NCBI GenBank assembly: GCA_963693085.1 | Contig: OY856410.1 | Span: 886,752,335-886,816,334 of the forward strand | Source: Alisma plantago-aquatica | Taxonomy: Eukaryota; Streptophyta; Magnoliopsida; Alismatales; Alismataceae | Direction: 5' to 3' | Length of the DNA: 64,000 nt | In this document: one piece after another, positions 13,533 to 26,509 of the stretch | How positions within the stretch are numbered: position 1 is the stretch's first letter | Layout of the letters: each line of letters starts with the position of its first letter | Notes under the pieces: generated by a model | What the model saw: the letters and a program-made list of their open reading frames with translations, nothing else | What the model was told of the DNA's origin: nothing | The model's database searches: none | Translations under genes and position numbers: made by a program

Positions 13533-14573
13533 CTTGGAACCATAGTCCAAACAACCTTATGCTATAATAAGCTATCCACCCTCATGTTTACAATGAATCC
13601 ACACATACCAAGCGGCAATGATCCACTTGAAAGTTGTTCCCTAGAAAGGAAAGACACAAAGGGAAACTCACTTTCCACATCATAACAACATCGTTCAACA
13701 ATCACTAGCAAAAAGGTAACCAATTCTATTTTCATTATGCAAGTTACAACTTCTTATGTATCATTTTACCTTTTTCATTTTGGGTTCCTTGCCATTAGCA
13801 TAGGAATCATCATGATTACGTATCTCATTACTCCTTCCTTTATGACTATTTATCCCACTTGGGTATGTTCTCTTATTTTATTATGTTTTTCAACCACTTA
13901 TCTACAGGTAAATAATCATATTCCACATTTTCTTCATTAAACATGGTTCATCTGTCTTAATTTCTTTCAAATGCCATGCTTATTTTACATTAACACTTTC
14001 TTACACACATAGGTTGTTCTGAGATTAACTCAGGTTCCACCTTATTCCTTTGTCATTGTTCTCATTTATCTTCTCATTATATACTTATCATTGGAGTTCT
14101 CTCCATCTTATGTGGATTTCATACCTTGAATCACTTTATAAGCATAGACTTATTTATCTTTTACTTTATTTTCTTCTTGAATCACATCTTCAAGAACTCC
14201 TCTTTTCCTTATTTGTATTCAGATTTAGATTTCATGGTGTTGTATCTTTCTCTTATAGTTACCAAACATTCAAGTTTTGATAGATTATGATGCAATTCCC
14301 ATCTTCTTTAAGATAGGATTGAGATATTCACACCATGATTTGTTATTCATTATGCTCTTTAGATTGTCTCAAAATAACTACTTGATCAGAGTAATTAGAA
14401 AGATAACAATCTAAGAGTTCCATACTTACCTTTTCTTCAATAATTGAATACCTGGCCAGGGCACCCAAATACTGAGATTAGGCAGTATGCACCATATTTT
14501 TGTGTCATATTCTTAACTTAGACATCATCCTAGTCTTAAGTCCTAGTGTCCCTGTAGACTCAGTGAACCTAAA

Positions 14574-14585
14574 GCTCTGATACCA
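14574..14585 (-). other. Primer binding site of element A (tRNA-iMet)
   Basis: The minus strand reads TGGTATCAGAGC, three bases after the LTR terminus TCTCACA. It fixes both the LTR boundary and the element orientation. Confidence 0.92.
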
Positions 14586-14588
14586 ACA

Positions 14589-17500
14589 TGTGAGAACCCG
14601 TTACACTAAATGAGATTACTCAAAATATAAAACACAATCAATCACTAATTAATCACATACCCAAAAATATGGGTAAATTAAAACCAATTTCAACGTCAAC
14701 ACCCGCTCAAAATTTTTTTCATAAGAGCCCAACATCTTTCTTATATCCATACTATGCCAAGAATTTGATACAAATTTTTCTATCGTCTTAGCCACCACAT
14801 ATATACATAGGAGAACAATATTCATATATGCCACACAAACAAGCATTAACATGCTAACAAAATCCCGATTCATTTGAAACACCATATACAAGCTTTTCCT
14901 GCCCAGACCTGAGAGTACAAGGACAACTCTAGGACACACTAGACGTCTAATCAACTTTCTCAAAGATTCATTACTATAGCTCCTCTTTGCTGCCACATGT
15001 TTGTTTTCATCACTTCCGATTACCTAAAAAATGTGGCGAACCACAAGGGTGAGACCCAGTCCCAGCAAGAGGTATAACCTCCAACAACATTTATTGATTA
15101 CAACATTTTAAAGTAATTATACAGTTAAGCAAATTAATCAGATATAACAAATATGCTCAGCAGCACAGATGGTTATCAAAATACAGAAGGGAGCAGATAA
15201 TAACTATCATCATTAGCCAGCATATCATCCTTTATCTTGTCGATAACATAAGCAATTCAGTAGCATATGCATATCTAGCATCATGAGCAAGTCTAGTAAC
15301 ATAGAATCTCTATCATTATGAATAAGTCTAGCCACATAAGAATAGATAACAACATTATCATGTCTAATAGGTTGAACATATCCACATCATAAAAAGAGCT
15401 AACACCATAAGCACAACTATCTGGATAAGCATGATCAACAGTATATGCATCTCTAGTTATAAAGGCATGGCTAGCATGCTAAACATAACTAATAACATGA
15501 GATAACTAGCATCATGATTATAATCAGCATTAGTAGTATAGTTATCAACATAATCATGGCTACTGTATGTATGCATCTACAATATTAAGAATATCCACAA
15601 CATAATTATATCTACTATCTCTTAATTGCACTAAGCATCATCTTTATGTAAAGAGAACAAACAAGGGTTATCATCCAATGTGAAGCGTCATGTATAACCC
15701 TAATCAGATTTGCTATACGGTTGTATTACATCTTTTATTATGCCCTGAGGAATTTGAGGATACCACTCAAAATCCAACGAACCACTGCTAAGTCAAAATC
15801 AGTGCCATACAAGATCTAGGAAGAGCCAGACTCCTAAGATATTCTCCATCCCTGATCAGTACGGGTCCGCCACAATGACACATAAGGTCAAGCTACTAAC
15901 AGCCTAGTCCGTCCTTGGTATAGGTCACGACACTAGTGAAAGGAGGCCAGTACGCATACCCTACCATCCGAGGTACAACCACAGTTGTCCTCCAATCTTG
16001 TCACATATATAATCACTGAGAAACGACCGCAGCCATTCTCAATCACATCAGATGTATGAGGCATGACCATAGCCAACCTCCACAATCTGCATTGTGGATG
16101 ACAAGGATATATCCTCAACTTTCCACCCCCACATACTCAACAATATGCGCTCTGAGTTTCCCTTAGGAATACTTGTTTCACCATCTGACAAGTTCTGACA
16201 CTCAGATGGATATATGGCACAGGGCGCTACATGATTAGAGTTTCACTTGATTAGTTATGCCAATTGGGTGAATTAAGGCTGCATCAAACAAGTGGACATA
16301 CAAACCCTAATTCACTTCTAGAAAGCATATAAATATCACAACTTTGAAAAGATATAAAATGTGTGAAACATAATTTCTCATCTCATCATCACATGGTACT
16401 ATTCACTTTCCATTCATGAGACCACACTACTCATCATACTATCACAAGATAATAATTTTTTTCACAATATCACAGGGTATCAACCCTTATCAACATAAGA
16501 GAATTACACCTCATTCAGGGCTCAACTATGCCCAAAGGTCATTAAGACCATCATACTATCACAAGATATAAATCCTTTTCACAATATCACAGGGTATTAA
16601 CCCTTATCAACACAAGAGGATTACACCTCATTTAGGGCTCAACCATGCCCAAAGGTCATTAAGACCATCATATTATTCCCTGCAAGATAATCATTATCTT
16701 TGCATGCCTTATAACAAGGCTCAACAACATCACTTATATATAATACACCAGATCATCACAATATTGCATTAATGAACTAGGTTATATTCATAAACAATCA
16801 TAGCAGGGTTATATTAACATTAAGAACATTCCTTTATTACATCAACATGCAATTAATCTAGATATGATTAACTCTCATCATATTCATAATGCACATGTTT
16901 AGCATAAGAAAGTATCAACCATGTGGCTATGATAGCCACCAATTAACATATCAAGGTTATGATCATGTTAAGGAGGTTATTCCACCATCATTCCATCATA
17001 TAAGAATGTTAAACATGAATACTCATATTTATCTAGTTGCATTAGAGTTAGGTTCAACATGATAAATTATATCAATGTTACTAAATAACACTCATACCCA
17101 AACCCTAACCCACAACATCCCCATTGAATCATGGATGCATAAGGTGAAGTATCACCATCACATTACATACCATTCTCAAGTATGAACCCACACATAAATC
17201 AAGGTATAACGATTGGGTTATAGCATACTAGGGTTTCAACAATACTAATAGAGAACTTCATGATTGCATTAGTCATTCAAGGACTATTCGTACCCAATTA
17301 TCATCATTTAGTTATATTAAAGCTAGATATAACAAGCTATACCTCATTAAGGTTACATATCAACACAATATGGTTATCATCCCTTCTATTCATATGACTG
17401 AATAGGTTAGAATACCTTATTAAGGGTAACCCTCCATTTATTCCATCGCCATTCAACCCATATCACCATACCACAATGTTACTCAGAACCATTAGATGTT

Positions 17501-19528
17501 TAAAAGGTAAGACCTTTGGTTGTTTACATAAGTAAACACCTTAGATAAATCACATATGAAGTCCTTGATTTATGCTCTAGAAAGAGTCACCATCTAACCC
17601 TAGAAATCCCTTGATTAACAACACAAAAAGTTCCATTGAGAGTAGGGTAAAATCCACAATCGATTGTTTAGTTAAAACAAGCCATCCATTATCAACAAGT
17701 AAGCTCCTTAAGTTGATCATATAAGGAAACCATATAAATCCCATTATTAGGACCAACATATTACATTATTCATCATTTCAATTTATTGGAGGAATAAACA
17801 TTAGATCTTGACCATTGGGTCAAGTTCATATATTAAAACCATCAATTATTGTATAGGTTCGACCATTGCATCAAGTGACCCAAGAAACCATTGGTCTAAG
17901 GATTAATTGATGCTAAAACTATATGATTAACTCACCATAGATTGTAGAGACATGATCCACCATCATTAGTGATAATTAAATCACTATAGGTTGTTATATC
18001 AAACTATATTCATTAATCAACATCAAATATTAAGCTGATGTCATCATTGATTGATAACATCAATAGGGTACTTAATGGTTGATCATTATACTTCTAATTG
18101 ATCCAAAACCTGACCTAAGGGGGTGACCATAGGTTGTCACCATAATTTGACACACTTGATCACGACCATGAGTTGTTATGAAGACAACACCATAGGGTTG
18201 TTGCAATGGTACCATCATCGGGTCACGGTTTATAGAAGAAATCAACTATAAACCCTAAAATTGACCATTGTTTGATAGGTGCTTAGCACCATAGGTTGTC
18301 AAAACAACCTGATCCAAGTCAAATAATACCTTAGTAATAATGTAAACATGATCACAGGTTCATATATAACTGAAATCAAAATAGGAAACATTATAAAAAT
18401 TGAAATCCTAGTCAAGCATAACTTTTTAGTGCATGGATCATCATTTTCAAGCAAGAACATGATCTAGAAAGCTTATGGTAAGCAATAAACGTGGAGCAAG
18501 TTATAAAAAAACTTGCCTCTAATGAGAAGATAAAACCATACATAGAAGAAGTCTCGAGCTTGTAGGGTAGAAAATCCAAGAGTAAGCTATGAATTTGTTC
18601 ATCTAGCACCTTTCTTCATCTAATGAGCAAACCCTAAGCATAAGGAGCAAGAAAGGTAGGGTTTTAGATCTTTAGAGAAATTTCTACCATGGAACAACAA
18701 GATTCCGACCTGGAGAAAGATAGGAGGAAGGATAAAAAAGAAATAGACGGAGGAAAGAAGGGAATTCTTACACATTTAGGTCAACATCACTAGAAGGAAG
18801 CTTTTGCAACCCTAAAATGAAGTCAATTTCAACCTTAGAGCCTTTCTCCAAGAAGATCCCCACTTTCTTCTTCTTTGGGCAGAAAAATTCGAAGATTAAT
18901 TGAGGGAGAAAGAGGTTGGGAGAAGGAGGGAGGCGGTGGAGAGAAAATGGCTCGTTTTGGTGCTTGGGGATAAGTATATGACACTTTAAGATAAAGGAAA
19001 GGAAAAAGTTAAAGTTCTAGTATCTATCCAAGTGTCCATGGCCTTGATTTATTAAGAATATACAAGCACACACACAATCAAATCCCCCAACATGTTTATA
19101 GACCTGCTTAGCTTCCCTTTTTCGAATTTACCAGCCAATCAAATAATTCATTAGTTGATAGCTACTAAAAGTAGCTCATCCGTGAAGGGGTAAACCCTAA
19201 AATACCCTTGATGAAAACACCTTCAAAACATGGCTCAAATAGGAGCCCCATGGCTCAAAAATCTCAAGAATTATAATATAACATCTAAGGAACATAATGT
19301 ATGTGACAAATTGCAAAGAAAACCCCTCAATTGGGTAAATTGTAGAAAAGTCCAAAATGTACAGAAAATTACATAACTTGCTCAAACAGTGTCCAAATTG
19401 GACCAACTTTGAAACTTAAGCTTGTATTATGATTTCAAAACATATAAAAAGGTCAGATTAGGGTTATAAGCATTAAATTCTGGTAATTAAGCTCATTCAA
19501 CTCATTAAGCAAGTTTAGGGGCCTTACA
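14589..19528 (-). repeat. Element A 5' LTR (complete)
   Basis: This 4940-bp LTR runs on the minus strand from TGTAAGGCCCC at 19528 to TTCTCACA at 14589. Features in element order: ACCATAGGTTGTC-type words at about 18310-17800, including a hairpin at 17807-17824; a conserved block at about 15770-15700; and a second at 15091-15021, both shared with the LTRs of D, E, F and G. Its length is at the upper end of what is usual for Ty3/gypsy LTRs. Confidence 0.9.
15021..15091 (-). promoter_or_regulatory. Conserved LTR block (copy in A)
   Basis: On the minus strand this reads as a GAGG(T)TATA-type segment, GCTGGG, then GTCTCACC, and a stretch leading to TTTTTAGG. It matches blocks at 22293-22366, 31945-32018, 39671-39746, 24262-24345 and 57843-57927. 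Its far edge is about 430 bp from the LTR end. Function is unknown; it lies in the part expected to be transcribed. Confidence 0.6.
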
Positions 19529-19549
19529 CATAGAGCCTTGGTATCAACC

Positions 19550-19745
19550 ATAGTAGGATGATATCAGCCATAGCAAGGTGATATCAGTCATAGAAAAGTG
19601 ATATCAGCCATAGCAAGGTGATATCGGCCATAGCAAGGTGATATTGGCCATAGTGAAGTGATATCGGCCACAAGTGAAGTGATATCGGCCACAAGTGAAG
19701 GGATATCGTGCATGAGTGGTGAGGTATCGTGCATGCTGCTAAAGA
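19550..19745 (+). repeat. Minisatellite of about 20-21 bp in LTR G
   Basis: About eight imperfect tandem units of the form AAGGTGATATCGGCCATAGC, with later units changing to AAGTGAAGTGATATCGGCCAC. The same array with different unit order is at about 23665-23800 and 37225-37395, so it belongs to the LTR family. Confidence 0.8.
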
Positions 19746-20929
19746 ACAAGGATGAGCTCAAGTCTTAACCTAAGGTGAATCCATGATCATCTTCAACTTT
19801 GGATTAAAGCATGGATCTAGGGTTGTGATCGCCCTTTCTTTTTCTTCTTCACCAAATGCTTATCCATGGTGTTTCTTTGTACATAGAGGAGTTGTGAAGC
19901 TCATCTTCAACCTTGGGAATGTGAAGCTTTGGAGCTTGGAGATTTGAAGTTGTTCTTGAGGTGGGTTATATAACTTGAACCCAATTATGTTATTATTCAC
20001 CTTCAATTCTGTTATACTTGTTGATCTACTTTCAATTTCGAATTCTCTTGAATAATTGATGATCCTATGAGTTCTAAAAGTTGTTTAGGACTATTGTCCA
20101 TGAACTATAATAGTAAGAACAAGAGTCTTGAGCTTGATGATGATGACATCATCATGGTCCAATCGGATATTAGGTTGAAGCACCTCTAACCTGATATGGA
20201 GAGATGAACACACCACTAGCACGATACAATGATGAAACATATATCTTATGCACGATAGGGTGTCAACCATACACCTTGAGCATGATATGAGGTCAAGCCC
20301 ACACCTTATGCACAACATGGAGTCAAGAATATACCCCTAACTCGATATGGTGTTGAAATCCAACATGGTAATGTGAAACCCGGTATACATTGGAACTCCA
20401 AACCCTATTGATTTGTACACCTAGTTTGGTTTAGACTAACTTGTTATCTATCCTATCACTTATCACATGATGAAGGGTAGGACGATACCATGAAGGTTTG
20501 AAGAGATATGAGCATAAGGGTCTAACCCGATATGCAAACCCTAATGATAAGCAACCCGATATGGATGCACGATATGGTGATGAGGATACACCTCATACAA
20601 AATATGGAAGCCCGATATGGAAGCATACACACACCTCTATGCCCGATATGGAGGAAGCACCTCAATCCAATATACTTGATTGAGTAACACATGAAGTGTG
20701 TTATGTAAAATGATACATTAAGATGTATAAAGTTCAATGCATTTTGATAAGTAGGCCAATGTGCCTTGAAGAAAGGGTTGAGCAAGTTTAATAGAGTATG
20801 ATGCAATAAACATCCTAGTGAGGATGAGAGAGAAAATTATACTTGTGTGATAATCATGTAATGAGCATACATTGATACTCCTAATATGAGTGGAGTATGA
20901 ATTAGGGTTTTATTCTTGATAATATGAAC

Positions 20930-21110
20930 TTGAAACCCTAATCAGTTAATCAGGGGAAAACCCTAACCCTAATGAAGGGTGATGATATGATTTGAAACCC
21001 TAATTGGTTAATCAGGGGAAACCCTAACCCTAATAATGGATGATGGTAGGCACTTAAAACCCTAATCTGTAAGGAAGGGAAACCCTAACCCTAATAATGG
21101 GAATGGTATT
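20930..21110 (+). repeat. ACCCTAAT-rich tandem repeats in LTR G
   Basis: Three imperfect units of about 55-60 bp, each with GAAACCCTAAT, a GTTAATCAGGGG-like linker and CCCTAACCCTAAT. Counterparts occur at about 30300-30590 (expanded) and 38630-38800. They are telomere-like only by chance. Confidence 0.7.
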
Positions 21111-22292
21111 TCTCTTGTATTGCATGGTGATGATATGTATTTGATATTGTTGTTATCATGTAACACTAACCATGCAGGAATCATGAGATGACAAGCATAG
21201 CCATGTATGGGCTATGATGTTCATATGATACATATCTAAATGGGCCTTGTGAGCTATGTGAAATACTTGTGCAACAAATATAATGAATAACTTGGTCTGA
21301 TGACCCAGAGGTAATGGTTACCTGATAAGTGGTAATAGTGTTCAATGATGAACTAAGGGTTTGAATACCCTGATCTAGCAATCATGATGATGATAATGCT
21401 AAAGGATGATAATTCCCAGTAATGTGATAAAGGGTTGAGATCCTGAGTGTTATATGAGTTCCAAAGATCATGAAAGTACTTGATAAATGTGTTACACCTT
21501 TCTTTGTAGCATCTGTTATAATTCTTGCTTGTAACTTGGTTGATGCTAAAAGATACTATAATACACCTAATTAATCAAGTGAAATCTTAATATGTAGTTG
21601 CCCAGGCCATAGATCCATTTGGTGTCAGGATTTGCTGAATGGTGAAACGAGTTTAACTCGGTATACATATTATGGAATATGTAATCTTCTTTATACAGGG
21701 GTTGCTCGGTGAACTCCCCAAATAAATCGAGAAAGATTTGTGACCATCTTGATGAGAAGTAAACCGGGAAAGCTTTGCGATCATCCCGAAGAAAGTGCAT
21801 GCTACGACTGTAACTCTATAGCGAAGATACCAGTATACCCTGGTAAGCTAATTATAGTTGACACCAGATGTCCTTCCAGTAGTCTCGTACTGATCGAGAC
21901 GGGTGAGGTCTTGGAAGTTGGCTCTTCCTTTGAACTTGTATGGTACCGATGCTTTATGTAGTCGTGGTCGGTTAGAGAATGAGCGGTAACCTCATCTCCT
22001 CTAGGCATAAGTGTGATTGTGAACATGTAATCAGCCGTGTAGCGTATTTTCTTAAGGATTGAATACGAAAACATTGGTTGATGCTTCATTACTTTTATAC
22101 ATCTTAATTGATAGATACATGTTCTTCATATTCCTTATAAAGAAAATAGATGATCTATAGCTCTTTTATGGATAGTTGCATTATATTATTAATGTTATTG
22201 CTTTTCACTACAATTAAATAATGATTAAACATGCTTATTTATATAAAAGATCCTTTGCTCAGTTTTATACTGTTTACCTGTGATAATAATAT

Positions 22293-22366
22293 TGTTGGCG
22301 GAGAGTTATATCTCTTGCTGGGGAAATTGTCTCACCCTGTGGGTTCCACAATTTTTATGTGGATTC
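22293..22366 (+). promoter_or_regulatory. Conserved LTR block (copy in G)
   Basis: This contains GAGAGTTATATCTCTTGCTG, a GTCTCACC core and a TTCCACAATTTTTA stretch. It is near-identical to the D copies and recognisable in A, E and F. Confidence 0.6.
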
Positions 22367-23561
22367 ATACACGGAGGTAGAGACCGTACTGTAGAGGAAG
22401 AACAACATCAAGAGGGATAATAGTAACAATTCAGGTTGAGTGTGTTGTCTGTCGTGTCTTGTAGATGGAAGTCCTATGTGTCGTCTCTGTACTCTTAGGT
22501 CCTTGGGAGTTAGTACATAATGATTTTATAAATGATATGAGATTTTGGCCTATATGCCTAGAGGTTTTATGTTTCTTATGCATATGTTTGGGCAAAGCAA
22601 CTGGTATATGGCATCCTTGAGATGAGATGGTACAATGAATGTACAATGTGAACCATGTTGTAACATCCCTGACCTAGGTTATGGACTAACCTGGAAGTTT
22701 TGCTTAAGTAAGTATTTATAAACTAGTTTTAATCTTTTGAAAAGTAATTAAGACTCTCTGTGAGTTTAATTTTCAAGTTTGAGCTTAATTGCAAACTGTT
22801 TGTGCATTATATGATAGTTTGGGTGCAAAGTGCAATTTACCCAATATGAGGGGTTATATCGCAAAATGTCACATGTTGAATATACCTCGTGTCTTTTAGC
22901 ATCATAAGAGAAAGAATGATTCTAATGGGCAGCTTGTGGAAAGCCTAAATTTCAAATTGAAGTTTGTTTGAATAATGCTTGTGCTTTATGTACCAGTTAT
23001 GGTGCAATTTTCAATTTACCCAAACTGTAGGGTTGATATGCAAATGATCACCTGTATAGTGTCCCTACTCCCTCCTAGTATCATATAGAGGATATAGAAA
23101 GAAGGAGGCACCATGTTTGAATCATTTATGAGTGGTGGCATTCTTGGTGATGAAAAGACCAAGAAAAGATGTATAGTTGAAGTCTTTTGTGAGTTATATC
23201 GAGTTGTAGACTTGTTATGAGAGTGCCTATTAGCCAAGGATCCATAGAGGGAGTCTCATATCGATTTTTCAACTCTTGGCCTTTGCCATTAAGGGCTAAG
23301 CACCTCAGGGAGGTGATATGTATTGGTTTGCAACTTTCCTTAGAAAAAGTGTATCATTTTGTGAATAAAGTGATGTTGAGTTGAAATATCTTGCTCAACA
23401 AGATAATTAAGGGTCGAAATATTATCCCTAGATTATCCTTAAGAGTTTTTCATATTAAAATAAATATGCATGCAGGGACACGTGTCAACCATGCATGGAC
23501 ACGTGGCACCTAGTAGTGTAAAATGATGACACTCATATACACTCTTTTTCATATATCACAA

Positions 23562-23571
23562 CTATATATAC
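23562..23571 (+). promoter_or_regulatory. Putative TATA box, D 5' LTR
   Basis: CTATATATAC followed by CATTCCTTTCACC. The same sequence is kept at 37122-37131 although the flanks have drifted. It lies just upstream of the minisatellite leader. Confidence 0.5.
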
Positions 23572-23664
23572 CATTCCTTTCACCTACTAGTAAAAAAAAT
23601 TCGAATCTTACCACCATATTTATCTTATATATCATGCAAGGTGAAGGGGTATCATGCATAGAGC

Positions 23665-23800
23665 CTTGTTATTGGCCATGGCAAGGTGATGTCAGTCATA
23701 GCAAGGTGATATCGGCCATAGTGAAGTGATATCGGCCAAAAGTGAAGTGATATCGGCCACACGTGAGGAGATATCGTGTATGAGTGGTGAGGTATTTTGC
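23665..23800 (+). repeat. Minisatellite in D 5' LTR
   Basis: About five to six units of GGTGATATCGGCCATAG(CA)-type, the counterpart of 19550-19745. Solo LTR F inserted directly after it. Confidence 0.75.
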
Positions 23801-23806
23801 ATGGCA

Positions 23807-23811
23807 CTAAC
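23807..23811. repeat. Target-site duplication of solo LTR F, left copy
   Basis: CTAAC; the second copy is 29091-29095. Confidence 0.9.
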
Positions 23812-24261
23812 TGTGGCGTCCATATCGTGAAAATGAGATCAACGGATGCAGAAGCGATTAATTAGCAGCAAAATTACTGAAAATCACTCAAATTTAAAAC
23901 TTTTTGTAAAGAGATCTTCAAATGGTAAAACTCTTGCATACAGAAATGAAATAAGTTGTTTACAACTGATTCATCAGTACAACTTTGTATAATGTCATCT
24001 CGAGAGTCATATCAATGACTGCCCTATTAAGCTGTACATGAGCAGTATACAAAAATGCTCGAGGCATTAAGCCAAAAAATCTCAGATCTATATTAAACCA
24101 TCTACTGACTCCTAGGACCTGAGAGTACAGAGACGACACATAGGACCTTCTATACACAAGACCTAATAGACAGTGACTCCACTTGAGGATCACTGTTGTC
24201 CCTGATGTTGTTGTTGCTGCTGTTGCTGTTCACCCACTGAAGGGTTTCTTCATCCTCGTCA

Positions 24262-24345
24262 TCTACCTAAAAAGTTGAATTCCACGGGGGTGAGACAATT
24301 GAATAATTGTCCTAGCGAGAGATATAACTCTCCACCAGAAGCATT
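24262..24345 (-). promoter_or_regulatory. Conserved LTR block (copy in F)
   Basis: The minus strand carries GAGAGTTATATCTCTCGCTA, then a GTCTCACCCCCGTGG core and TTTTTAGGTAG. It starts 450 bp from the LTR end, as in the other families. Confidence 0.6.
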
Positions 24346-26509
24346 GTTATTGCAAATAAATGGAATAACACTGAGAAGTAACATTATAATTATTCAACAG
24401 TAGGCAATTCATTGAATAGCTATGTAGAGCAGTATTCTCTAAGCAATCATTTCAATTATAACTTGATTGAATGATAAGACATATATCAATAAGGAATATG
24501 AAGAACATGTAAATTACTTGTCCAATTAGGACTTAATAAACAATGTATCATCCATCATTGTTTCTCGTAGTTCAACCTAAGCAATTATGCTACACGGCTG
24601 ATTACATTTTACAAACATACTTATGCCCTAAGGAGATGAGGTATACCGCTCATACTCCAACCGACCATTACGAAATCGCAATCAGTACCATACATAGGTC
24701 ATCAGAAGAGCTGGATTTCTATGACCTCATCTTCCTCAATCAGTGTGAGGATCATCATGCAGGACATCTTGTGTCTCTATCATAATAGCTATCCAGGGTA
24801 TTCTGGCACTTCGCTATTAGAGTTACAGTGGCATGCTGTACTCTCTTTGCAATCGAGGGATTTCTTGTTTATCTCACATCAATTCAGCATTAGCAACATC
24901 ATCGGGAGATTAGTGATACATCATCCCGACATATACATATAATGAAGGATTGAGAGATTTGATGTTTATCTCACATCAATCCCTTCATTAGGACGTAAGG
25001 ATATTCACGTACATAACCCCCACATACTCAAAAGTATGCTCTCCAGGAGTTCCCTTAAGAAAACCTGTTTCACCATCACCTAACTTCTGACGATGATGGA
25101 TCTATGGTCAGGGCTCTACATGATATCATTATACTTGATTATTTAAGTATATCATGACATTCTTTTAGCATCAGGCATGTTTTCAAACATAAATTACCAA
25201 AACAATTGCTATAAAGAAAGAGTACTATTTGTATCAAGTTCATTTCACATCTAGTTATCATTGGGATCTAAATTCCTAACCATCTCATCATTGTAATTCA
25301 GGAATATGGGTATTCAAACCCTTAGTTCAGCAAGACACTTGTTACCAAGTAACATATTGCCATCAAGTCATTTAACAATGTGAACATGATTGTAGAAGTA
25401 TAGATATTTCTCATGGCTCCTACAGCCTATCAGCCTCATTTGTTACCTCTCACTAGGAAACATAACATATCATTGCTTTCAAAGCTTATAAAATGCTTTT
25501 AATGAATATTGCATCATAGCTCTTACCAGGCTATGCTCACTATTTCATAAAAATCTGCATGAGTAATATAAATGATAACATGCACATTATCTCTATATCA
25601 GTACAATGTACAATAATGATAGCATCACTATTGGTTAAGGTTTACTTGCAAATCAATTCCAAGTTAAGTATAGAGCACCGCAGTTGTGTAGCCAAGAACG
25701 TCCATGCAAGGGGAAGCCACCACGGCCGTGCTACCTTGCACGATCGTGCTACAGAAGATCACCACGACTGTTTTACACTTATGAAATCAATACTTCAAAC
25801 CGATTAGGGTTTTCTATTCATATCACATCTCTCAAGGTTAGAGTTCTTATTTGGCATACTCTGAATTAGGATTTACTATACTCATCACATTACCCTGGGT
25901 TAGGGTTTACTATTCACATTAGATCATCCTTAATTAGGGTTATCATTAATATCTCACCATTAGGGTTTACTATTCACCCTAAGTGGGAAATGATCAACAA
26001 AGTACCTTTAATTTAAGGGTTACCATGTCATCATTATGAGTTAGGATTATATCATCATCATATATTAGGGATACCCCCATTATTACCCTCAATTAGGGTT
26101 ATGATTCATTAACCATCATAATTAGGGTTTCATGATCTCAGTAACATGGATCATACCCTAATTAGATATTCATTTATATTGGGAATCCATTACTTGATTA
26201 ACATTCATATAAGAAGAATTCTCTCTCATTTTTCTATAAGTTAATGTTTGTATCACCCTTGATTAGGTTAAGTCAATTCAACATTGACATCATAGGTTAT
26301 GTCGTTACTATTATGATCATTAAGGCTTACTCATTCAAAGAGTACTAATCACTCTATCTCATCAAGGGTACCTTTATTATAATCACCATTGATTATAACA
26401 TGCATTAATCAACTAATCACTTGGTCCTTTAATCACTTTAAGTATCCATGAGGTTTAGGTTAATCAACCACCAATCTATATTAACCACAAAGGCATCAAA
26501 CGATCTTGA

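Larger units (their letters stand above)
12067..14588 (-). other. Element A internal region, non-coding
   Basis: This AT-rich sequence lies between nested element B and A's primer site. I see no gag or pol motif in any frame. A CT-rich tract is at about 12803-12830. A hAT-type MITE occupies 13079-13532. Confidence 0.7.
1..19528 (-). mobile_element. Element A: LARD-like LTR retrotransposon, left LTR truncated by window
   Basis: Two direct repeats of the same 4-5 kb sequence (1-3955 and 14589-19528) flank an internal region that starts with a tRNA-Met primer site and ends with a polypurine tract, both on the minus strand. After removal of nested B (4244-12061 plus one TSD) the internal part is about 2.8 kb. 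No gag, protease, RT or integrase is visible in any frame. Long LTRs around a short coding-free interior match the LARD class of non-autonomous Ty3/gypsy derivatives. The right target-site copy would be CATAG (19529-19533). The left copy is outside the window, but the uninterrupted relative at 37216-37220 reads CATAG at the same point, which supports insertion there. Confidence 0.85.
19529..22658 (+). repeat. LTR remnant G (right portion, D family)
   Basis: This is collinear with 37216-40036 of the 3' LTR of D. It starts exactly where element A inserted (CATAG at 19529-19533) and stops where the 5' LTR of D begins. Its first part would lie beyond A, left of the window. It holds a minisatellite, CGATATGG words, ACCCTAAT repeats and both conserved blocks. 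Base by base it is closer to 36214-40199 than to the 5' LTR of D; for example GGGTAGGACGATA is shared at about 20474 and 38174, against GGGTATGACGATG at 29845. Confidence 0.8.

Noticed and set aside
1..19528. A 4-kb segmental tandem duplication (1-3955 against 15572-19528)
   Set aside because: The repeats have TG/CA ends, an adjacent primer site and a polypurine tract in matching orientation, which make them LTRs.
19550..19745. Regular short repeats that superficially look like a CRISPR array
   Set aside because: Units are directly adjacent without spacers, lie inside an LTR of a plant retrotransposon, and recur in each LTR copy.
20930..21110. ACCCTAACCCTAAT runs resembling plant telomere repeats
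   Set aside because: The unit is embedded in 55-60 bp LTR repeats, is interspersed with other sequence and recurs in the other LTR copies, so it is part of the LTR and not telomeric.
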